This document shows, piece by piece, positions 61,370-64,000 of a stretch of DNA of 64,000 nt. The DNA lies in NCBI GenBank assembly GCA_017502085.1, contig JAFVVQ010000017.1:1-64000 (forward strand), in the 5' to 3' direction. A program made the translations under genes and the position numbers. Position 1 is the first letter of the stretch. Every line of letters starts with the position of its first letter. The DNA comes from Clostridia bacterium. GTDB taxonomy: Bacteria; Bacillota; Clostridia; Oscillospirales; Acutalibacteraceae. The notes under the pieces were generated by a model that was not told the DNA's origin, did no database searches, and worked only from the letters and a program-made list of their open reading frames with translations.

Positions 61370-62113
61370 TTATTCTTTTTCAGGTGATTCACCGTAAGTC
61401 TTATATTTGTAATAACGCTTGTATTTGCCGTAGGATCCTCTGCCGTCTTTGTAATCGTTGATAACACAGCCGAGAACGTTGACGTCAGAGAGTCTTAACT
61501 GTCTGAAGCAGTTCTCAAGTTCTCTCTTTTCGGAATAATCGGCTCTGATAACAACTACCATTCCGCTGATAAACTGCGAAACCGCAAGAGCATCGGAAAC
61601 AAGATTGACGGGCGGAAGATCGAGAACTATGCAGTCAAAACTCTCGGAAAAAGACTTAAAAATGTTTTTCATTCTCACCGAGCCGAGAAGTTCCGACGGG
61701 TTGGGAGGCAATGCTCCGGACGGCATAATATAAAAATTGTTGAATTCTTCATATTTGAAATCGTTCATTTGAACGGAGCCTGCGCCTTTGAGCAGATCGG
61801 TCAGACCGAAATTGTTTTCTATGCCCATCTTCTTGGCTATACTCGGAATACGCATATCGCCGTCAATCAGAAGAACTTTTTTGCCGCTTTCCGCCAGAAC
61901 GTAGGCAAGATTGACGGAGGTTGTACTCTTGCCCTCTCCTCTCATCGCACTCGTTACACCTATAATAGGACATTTTTCATCCTGCGGAAGAGTAAACGAA
62001 AGATTGGTTCTCAACAGTTTATATTGCTCCATCGCAGTGAACTCAAGGTTCTTGTGAAGCGTTTTCTTGCTCTCGTTACCCGAGAAAAAACCGGTTTTAT
62101 TTTTCTTTCTCAT
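61370..62113 (-). CDS. CpsD/CapB-type bacterial tyrosine kinase
   Basis: A 247-residue BY-kinase. Walker A VTSAMRGEGKSTTSVNLAY (~50-68), Walker A' LLIDGDMRIPS, Walker B CIVLDLPPV. The C-terminal end is a Tyr cluster (YGKYKRYYKYKTYG) that is the usual autophosphorylation site. It works with the CpsC-type membrane adaptor just upstream. Confidence 0.95.
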   Translation of the reverse strand: MRKKNKTGFFSGNESKKTLHKNLEFTAMEQYKLLRTNLSFTLPQDEKCPIIGVTSAMRGEGKSTTSVNLAYVLAESGKKVLLIDGDMRIPSIAKKMGIENNFGLTDLLKGAGSVQMNDFKYEEFNNFYIMPSGALPPNPSELLGSVRMKNIFKSFSESFDCIVLDLPPVNLVSDALAVSQFISGMVVVIRADYSEKRELENCFRQLRLSDVNVLGCVINDYKDGRGSYGKYKRYYKYKTYGESPEKE

Positions 62114-62127
62114 ATCGATTATGCACC

Positions 62128-62892
62128 TTAATTGTTTTTGTAGTAGGAATAGGCGTATCTGCTTCTCCTGGAGCCCGAATCAAGGAGATCGGGAACCTTT
62201 GCAAGAATCGGGTAGCCGTAATTGTTGAGGATATATTCTTCATCGTGAACAGTGTTATCAAGAAGAGCAAGAATAACAAGAAGAATAACCGAAAGAAGAA
62301 TTCCGAGAACAAAACCGATTGCCGTGAACATCGTTATGCTGGGAGCAATCTTTTTCGTGTTGGCAATCGCCGAATCGACAACTTCCATTGAGCTGCCCTC
62401 AACGATTTCAGAAACACGTTTCGGCAGAATTCTCGCAATACCGTTTGCGATTTTTTCCGCTTCATACGGATCTTTTGAAGTTACAGTGATTGACATAATT
62501 TCCGTATCGTTTACCGGAGCCGCTTCAATCATCTTATAAAGCTCTTCCCACGTATAGTTGATCTTTGTTTCGTCGATGACTTTTTCGAGTGTCGTTCTGT
62601 TTTTGAGAAGCACCGTATAAGTTTTGACAAGACTCTGTGCTGCTGTGATTTCAGATGAGCTGATGCTGAAGCCGATATCTCCGACAGTAAATGAACTGTT
62701 GTTGACGTAAAGCATAATCGAAGACGAATATGTCGGCGCTATCGCAAAAGCTGAAAGGAAGAATCCGATTGCACCCGAAACGACGCCCGCAAGTATAACC
62801 GCCCATATTCTGCTCCAGACACTCTTGACAATGTGCGCAATATCGACAACATAATAATCTCTTTCAGCCGCACCGTTTTTTCTCTGTTCCAT
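62128..62892 (-). CDS. Wzz/CpsC-type chain-length and kinase-adaptor protein
   Basis: A 254-residue membrane protein with two helices (~20-45 and ~185-208) flanking an outer domain (SSIMLYVNNSSF, ITVTSKDPYEAEKIANGI). It activates the BY-kinase and sets chain length. The ATG at 62892 lies after AGGAGAG; the ATG at 62916 is upstream of that site. First gene of the leftward locus. Confidence 0.92.
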   Translation of the reverse strand: MEQRKNGAAERDYYVVDIAHIVKSVWSRIWAVILAGVVSGAIGFFLSAFAIAPTYSSSIMLYVNNSSFTVGDIGFSISSSEITAAQSLVKTYTVLLKNRTTLEKVIDETKINYTWEELYKMIEAAPVNDTEIMSITVTSKDPYEAEKIANGIARILPKRVSEIVEGSSMEVVDSAIANTKKIAPSITMFTAIGFVLGILLSVILLVILALLDNTVHDEEYILNNYGYPILAKVPDLLDSGSRRSRYAYSYYKNN

Positions 62893-62984
62893 TTGCTGTT
62901 TACTCTCCTGTAACATTCATATCGGTTGTGCAGCACCCATAATCGGGCATTGCACTGATTTTATGGTATAAAATTACATAGATA

Positions 62985-63013
62985 ATTCTATATCAAATAT
63001 AATTAAAAGTCAA
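62985..63013 (-). promoter_or_regulatory. Promoter of the exopolysaccharide locus
   Basis: On the minus strand TTGACT (63008-63013), a 17-bp spacer and TAGAAT (62985-62990). The ~90-bp leader to the first ATG holds no other clear motif. Confidence 0.6.
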
Positions 63014-63042
63014 TAAGAATATATAAATTTATAATATTACAT

Positions 63043-63077
63043 AAAAAAGGCATCGGATTTTTTGTTCCGATGCCTTT
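63043..63077 (-). terminator. Terminator of the upstream surface-protein gene
   Basis: AAAGGCATCGGA/TCCGATGCCTTT, a perfect 12-bp stem (63046-63057 and 63066-63077) with a T-run on the minus strand, 25 bp after the stop codon at 63102. Confidence 0.85.
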
Positions 63078-63101
63078 ATCTGTGATTGGTTTATTGGTAT
63101 T

Positions 63102-64000
63102 TCACCATTTCGCTGCAAAAAAATTCTGATTAACCGTTCTGTTGAGCCTGAAAAGATTTTTGAAAAAAGATATAAGTTTCTGGAAAAATCCCGCTTTAAC
63201 GGTAACCTTCTGTGAATCGGAAATCTCATTTCCTCTTTCATCGGTCAGAGTTTCTCCCTCGCTGTCAAGCAGTTTGACCTCGACTGTTTTTGTGCCGCTC
63301 AAGAAATAAAGCATAAAGGTCTCTCCTCTGCCCTTTTCAACGCCGTCAACAAACCAGCAAACCTCAACGTCAAGTTTTCCCGTAACCTTTGCCGTGAGGC
63401 ACAATGTTTCACCGTATTTGATCACGGCTTCCTTGGGATTTCTGGCAATTTCGACCTTCATTGTCTTTCGTTCGTATTCATAAGCAAGGTGTTCATTGAA
63501 CACATCCTCGTCATCAAAAACATCTCCGCAATCGGAGCAGACATAGAGGTTTTTATCAAACATTGCTTCGAAAGTCAGATCGCCAGCCGGCATGGAATCA
63601 GGAACTTCGGGCATCCAGCATCTGAAAGTATATCCGCGTTTTTCGGGATTCTGCGGAAGAACAATCGTCTGCATATACTCATAAGTCTGAACTGTCGAAA
63701 CACCGTCAACAACCCACGTTACAGTATAGCTGAGTTTACCAAAATGCGGAATAATTACGGCAGGAACGTCCTCACCTGCAACAAGCGGAAATTCCACCAC
63801 AATACCGTTTTCGTCCGTCCAGCCCACAAACGAATGTCCTTCAGGCGCATCGGGAGTCTCGGGAGCAGGGATCGTTTCGCCGTAAAGATATTCGTTCGTT
63901 TCTCCGTTGACCGTCACGGGATATTTTGATCTGTCAATGAAAACCTCAAGAACAAGAGAACCGTCAGCGGCAACAACGCCTGAAAGAACGCTCTTTTCTT
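63102..64000 (-). CDS. Partial surface protein with InlB-type (Flg_new) repeat
   Basis: The open frame extends past the right window edge: codons upstream of the GTG at 63917 continue without stop to 64000, reading VVAADGSLVLEVFIDRSKY. Repeat features: PEGHSFVGWTDENG and KRGYTFRCWMPEVPDSMPAGDLTF, typical of Listeria-Bacteroides (InlB B) repeats. One CSDCGDVF pair and an Ig-like part follow. The C-terminal end (FFKNLFRLNRTVNQNFFAAKW) has no membrane helix or sorting signal. It is a secreted or wall-associated protein whose N-terminal part lies outside the window. Confidence 0.75.
   Translation of the reverse strand, partial: EKSVLSGVVAADGSLVLEVFIDRSKYPVTVNGETNEYLYGETIPAPETPDAPEGHSFVGWTDENGIVVEFPLVAGEDVPAVIIPHFGKLSYTVTWVVDGVSTVQTYEYMQTIVLPQNPEKRGYTFRCWMPEVPDSMPAGDLTFEAMFDKNLYVCSDCGDVFDDEDVFNEHLAYEYERKTMKVEIARNPKEAVIKYGETLCLTAKVTGKLDVEVCWFVDGVEKGRGETFMLYFLSGTKTVEVKLLDSEGETLTDERGNEISDSQKVTVKAGFFQKLISFFKNLFRLNRTVNQNFFAAKW

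Overview
The window looks like a chromosome segment of an uncultured, gut-type Clostridia bacterium (Oscillospirales-like). It has Gram-positive CpsB/C/D-type exopolysaccharide genes, an LCP protein, strong Shine-Dalgarno sites and sigma-A-like promoters. The taxonomic call is inference from gene content only.

1-301: two tandem ~150-bp units. Each carries a 22-bp copy of the 3' end of the initiator tRNA, a 12-bp inverted repeat around structured DNA, and a terminator hairpin. 302-30986: a complete-looking temperate siphophage genome integrated in the initiator tRNA-fMet gene. It has a 45-bp direct repeat at both ends (302-346 and 30942-30986) and paired arm-type sites GACTTGCAT at both ends. 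Left-to-right layout: leftward lysogeny genes (integrase, DUF4236 membrane protein, S24/CI-type repressor), divergent operators and promoters, Cro-like and HTH genes, a diversity-generating retroelement, an early/replication block (PcfK/AcrIIA9-like, PcfJ-like, coiled-coil protein, HUH replication initiator-like, DUF1492-like late regulator), then HNH, TerS, TerL, portal, protease, HK97 capsid, connectors, tail tube, frameshifted tail chaperone, tape measure, tail tip, and a fused holin-CHAP lysis ORF.

The most striking system is the diversity-generating retroelement at about 4170-6924. It has two tandem variable-protein genes, an Avd-like accessory gene, a 68-bp template repeat and a DGR-type reverse transcriptase. 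Over the variable core the two variable repeats differ from the template at 10 and 12 positions, and all 22 differences fall on template adenines. Every adenine-bearing template codon is of a kind that cannot mutate to stop. The two targets sit in the CI/Cro-controlled early region and not in the tail module, so their role is not obviously host-receptor binding.

31290-37165: host genes on the + strand: a GPH-family sugar/cation symporter translationally coupled to a glycosidase-like protein, then an old-yellow-enzyme/2,4-dienoyl-CoA-reductase-type flavoenzyme. 37232-39629 (minus): an SGNH hydrolase and a pair of half-size chromate transporters.

39647-62892 (minus): one long exopolysaccharide locus reading leftward from a promoter near 63010. 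Order: Wzz/CpsC, BY-kinase CpsD, PHP phosphatase CpsB, a membrane-anchored surface protein, LCP ligase, initiating sugar transferase, three GT4 enzymes, a radical SAM/SPASM protein, another GT4, a GT2, a Wzy-like polymerase, a 3064-residue secreted phosphodiester glycosidase (NAGPA) protein with 17 Cys-rich modules and seven 66-residue C-terminal repeats, and a Wzx-like flippase. The window ends inside another repeat-type surface protein (63102 to beyond 64000).
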